Shown here: in pieces, positions 8,444-10,064 of the stretch
Position numbering within the stretch: the first letter of the stretch is position 1
How the letters are laid out: each line of letters starts with the position of its first letter
Assembly (NCBI GenBank): GCA_003990745.1
Contig: RBNI01007681.1
Coordinates: 1-10,064, forward strand
DNA length: 10,064 nt
From: Jimgerdemannia flammicorona
Lineage: Eukaryota; Mucoromycota; Endogonomycetes; Endogonales; Endogonaceae
Direction of reading: 5' to 3'
Made by a program: the position numbers and the translations under genes
Notes under the pieces: model-generated
Seen by the model: the letters and a program-made list of their open reading frames with translations, nothing else
The model's database searches: none
Told to the model about the DNA's origin: nothing

Positions 8444-8725
8444 AAGGCTGATCTAACTATACTAATGACTGCTAGGCTATCTATAGATTTAGACACTATC
8501 TGAGTAGTCTTCAATGATATCACTATTAATGACATCATCTCTGATAAAGTAGTTATCTAAGAAAAGTAATTCTCAGATTACTTCTCTCTATTCACTGAGA
8601 TAATAATATATTGGAACTTTATTATCATTCTCCAGAATAGTATCATCTGTCTTATATGCTGGGTAAGGAGTTGGTGGGCAAAAGAGAGATGCATTATCTT
8701 TACTATCATCAGATTTACTATCTAT
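8444..8725 (-). repeat. 5' LTR, distal half, with mutated copy of the accessory-gene tail
   Basis: Aligns to 130-405, after the AAGGC duplicate at 8444-8448. On the minus strand it still reads PPTPYPAYKTDDTIL, YYYLSE, FLDNYFIRDDVI and IIEDYSDS before a TAA in the same place as in the left copy, with extra stops at former Gln and Cys/Trp codons. So both LTR copies carry the coding tail. Homology to the left copy ends at 8725 and different sequence starts at 8726. Confidence 0.8.
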
Positions 8726-8880
8726 TGTAACGGTGACCCCAGAATGATGACATCAGCACAGAAGATAGCCTTTCCTTACAAGCCACCAGATCGGAGCACA
8801 AGAAGATTATATGGCATATGAGATGAGCAATGATGACCAACAGTGAGTCATTGTGACCACAGCACAAGCATCCTGAAGAA
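8726..8880 (+). promoter_or_regulatory. Upstream region of plus-strand gene with TGAGTCA site
   Basis: Starts TGTAACGGTGACC directly after the mutated LTR. TGAGTCA lies at 8844-8850. On the minus strand 8841-8868 reads CTTGTGCTGTG, GTCACAA, TGACTCA, resembling the 31-bp modules at 1382-1443 and lying antisense to its gene as those do. The opening bases also resemble the 35-bp repeats downstream of this gene (GTAACACCAGATAATG). Confidence 0.5.
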
Positions 8881-8888
8881 TATAAAAG
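8881..8888 (+). promoter_or_regulatory. TATA box of the plus-strand gene
   Basis: TATAAAAG, 87 nt before the ATG at 8968, with a CA-rich leader (CAGCAACCAACAAGAACCAC) between. The arrangement is the same as at the minus-strand homologue. Confidence 0.6.
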
Positions 8889-8967
8889 AAGGATCAAGGA
8901 ACCACAGTAGCAGCAACCAACAAGAACCACCAATCCCAAAATAGCTCACAGACTTACTACAAACAAA

Positions 8968-9789
8968 ATGCCTGCCACCCGCTAAACCTCAAGGTCAAGG
9001 AACCACCAAGGTATCTCAGTCAAGGAAAGGATGTTCCAAGACATCAGAAGAGCCATGAGGACCCACTCAAGAAGGACTCCTAGTATCAACCTGGGTACTG
9101 CAGACCCCTATTACTTTATCCTCTACTGCCATGAAATGGAAACAAGGATCACCATTGCTACTGAATGCCTCCAAATGTGGCAGGAGTATGAAATAGGAAA
9201 CCTCCTCTGCCAGGAGTTTCTACAGGCCAGCACCCAAGAGCTACAAGATATCACTCCCATAGATATACGCGAAACAAGGACAGCTAAGAAGATCCATCAG
9301 ATCTTCAGGCATGCACCATGGTCGATCCCCAACTTGGAGTATGTTAGAGTCTCAGATTTCAGAGACCTGTCATCCTGTCATATTAATGCACTAGAAGCCA
9401 GGGTGGCTACAGAAGCCCAGTCCACTATCACCCTCAACAGCAAAGAAGTAGAAGACTTCTGGCATCCTATCCTTCAGGACAACCCAGACCAATTCCTGCA
9501 AGGATTGATCTCAGTATTCCAAGGCCCAAGCATCCGGGTTAGATTCCCCCAAGACCCCACATTTGTCCCCTATTTTGTGGAAGAGAACCTCATAGACTGG
9601 AGAGCTCCAGATCTTGTTCCCGATTTTCCCGCCACTGCTGAACATGATGACGTCATCGATGATGTCATCCCACGTGACATTGAGGTACGTGAAACGCATG
9701 ACCTGCATGATGAATTCGCAGATCTCATCTCCTTCAGTGATAATGATGATGATGATGAAGCCCCCATGGTCCTGAACTTTCTGCTCTAA
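8968..9789 (+). pseudogene. Second member of the accessory family; TAA at codon 6, otherwise open
   Basis: Function not recognised. The ATG at 8968 has a strong context (AAACAAAATGCC), but TAA at 8983-8985 interrupts it after MPATR; one C-to-T change of CAA would explain it. The frame is then open to TAA at 9787-9789. If translation starts at the in-frame ATG 9031 the product is 252 residues, so a shortened protein is still possible. It aligns with the gene at 169-1266: P-Y-F-I, 22 residues later EYEIG-LL, then DIT, A-K and F at equal spacing, then IPNL. The C-terminus is acidic (DDVIDDVIP, SDNDDDDEAP), partly from a GAT run near 9742-9758. No membrane segment, zinc knuckle or known catalytic motif. 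Base composition is close to the left gene and unlike the RIP-mutated block between them. Confidence 0.65.
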
Positions 9790-9796
9790 GTTCTTT

Positions 9797-9971
9797 GTTA
9801 CACTGGATAATGCCACCACCAGTATTCTCATGTAACACCAGATAATGCCAGCACCGGAATTCTGAGGTGACACGAAATTATTCCAGCACTGGCATTCTGA
9901 GGTGATGCGAAATTATTCCAGCACTGGCATTTTGATATGATACCAAATAATGCCAGCCTTGGAACTTAGTA
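9797..9971 (+). repeat. Five tandem 35-bp repeats in the 3' region
   Basis: Units start at 9797, 9832, 9867, 9902 and 9937, each exactly 35 bp, with a core like GTGACAC, AAATAATGCCAGCAC, GGCATTCTGAG. They diverge, and the last is the weakest. They begin 7 bp after the stop codon and sit between the gene and an LTR-type TATA box, as do the U3 repeats of the left element, so they may be U3 enhancer-like repeats of a related LTR. Confidence 0.85.
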
Positions 9972-10032
9972 ATTTTAGTTATTGGAATTTATATTTAGCT
10001 TTATATCTTAGCAACCATTGAATTATATTTTG

Positions 10033-10040
10033 TATAAATA
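10033..10040 (+). promoter_or_regulatory. LTR-type core promoter at right window edge
   Basis: TATAAATATCCCTCTTATTT followed by TCTCTGAAAT matches the LTR core of the minus-strand element at 7027 downward (TATAAATATCCCCTTCT, then CTCAGAATCT). It lies ~245 bp after the plus-strand gene. This suggests the gene sits just before the 3' LTR of a related element in the opposite orientation. 9972-10032 is AT-rich with no other feature seen. Confidence 0.5.
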
Positions 10041-10064
10041 TCCCTCTTATTTTCTCTGAAATAA

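Larger units (their letters stand above)
1..8725 (-). mobile_element. RIP-degraded Ty3/gypsy LTR retrotransposon (composite; left LTR cut by window edge)
   Basis: A minus-strand LTR retrotransposon. The 5' LTR is on the right (8725 down to about 6942, split by a nested insertion), followed by an upstream ORF, gag, protease, reverse transcriptase, RNase H and partial integrase, then an extra gene (169-1266) and the start of the 3' LTR (405 to beyond position 1). The order protease-RT-RNase H-integrase is that of Ty3/gypsy elements, not copia. Almost every coding block has stops, mostly explainable as CAG/CAA to TAG/TAA or TGG to TGA/TAG, plus several single-base frameshifts, so the element is dead. 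The part left of about 1520 is far less mutated than the rest. The whole may therefore be a recombinant of two related copies and not one clean insertion. Confidence 0.85.

Noticed and set aside
8718..8939. Hydrophobic minus-strand ORF (73 codons) resembling a membrane peptide
   Set aside because: It spans the LTR end, the TATA box and the leader of the plus-strand gene; the hydrophobicity is a by-product of the CA-rich leader read backwards.
9511..9873. 120-codon minus-strand ORF antisense to the plus-strand gene
   Set aside because: It overlaps the clearly homologous plus-strand frame; its Ile run comes from the GAT repeat and it has no promoter or homology of its own.
8726..9971. Plus-strand gene as a complete small LTR element with LTRs at 8726 and 9796
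   Set aside because: Both sides start TGT(A/T)AC and share repeat-like words, but their TATA regions differ in sequence, so they are not an LTR pair.
1..10064. CRISPR array, bacterial operon or phage region
   Set aside because: Repeats are eukaryotic LTR and tandem types, with TATA boxes, gypsy pol and RIP-type mutation; no spacers or Shine-Dalgarno-led genes.

Overview
This window is repeat-rich eukaryotic DNA, most likely from a filamentous ascomycete. The main reason is that duplicated segments differ mostly by C-to-T and G-to-A changes, mainly at CpA/TpG and CpG, which is the pattern left by repeat-induced point mutation (RIP). No ordinary host gene, rRNA or convincing tRNA is visible. 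The species cannot be named from the sequence.

Layout. (1) Positions 1-1520 are GC-richer and lightly mutated. They hold a minus-strand gene of unknown family (169-1266, two nonsense codons) with its own TATA box and two tandem 31-bp TGACTCA modules upstream. Its last ~79 codons lie inside a long terminal repeat (LTR) that runs off the left edge. (2) Positions 1522-6781 are AT-rich and heavily mutated: a minus-strand Ty3/gypsy retrotransposon. Read on the minus strand it shows a ~430-codon upstream ORF, Gag with a ruined zinc knuckle, protease (DSGAS), reverse transcriptase (YIDN in place of YIDD), RNase H, and the first part of integrase, which stops near its first catalytic Asp. (3) Positions 6942-7177 plus 8444-8725 are the 5' LTR of that element, aligned without gaps to positions 1-129 and then with one indel to 130-405. 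(4) This LTR is split by a nested small LTR element (7178-8443) with a 5-bp AAGGC target-site duplication, ~467-bp LTRs and only ~330 bp between them. (5) Positions 8726-10064 are again lightly mutated. They hold a plus-strand gene (8968-9789, stop at codon 6) with its own TATA box, five 35-bp tandem repeats after it, and an LTR-type core promoter at 10033.

The two outer genes are diverged members of one family. They share residues at conserved spacing, an acidic tail, a TATA box with a CA-rich leader, and a TGACTCA module in the same relative orientation. The most interesting reading is an accessory gene with its own promoter, sitting in the env position of a fungal gypsy lineage and running into the 3' LTR. 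All statements rest on reading by eye; no search was run.
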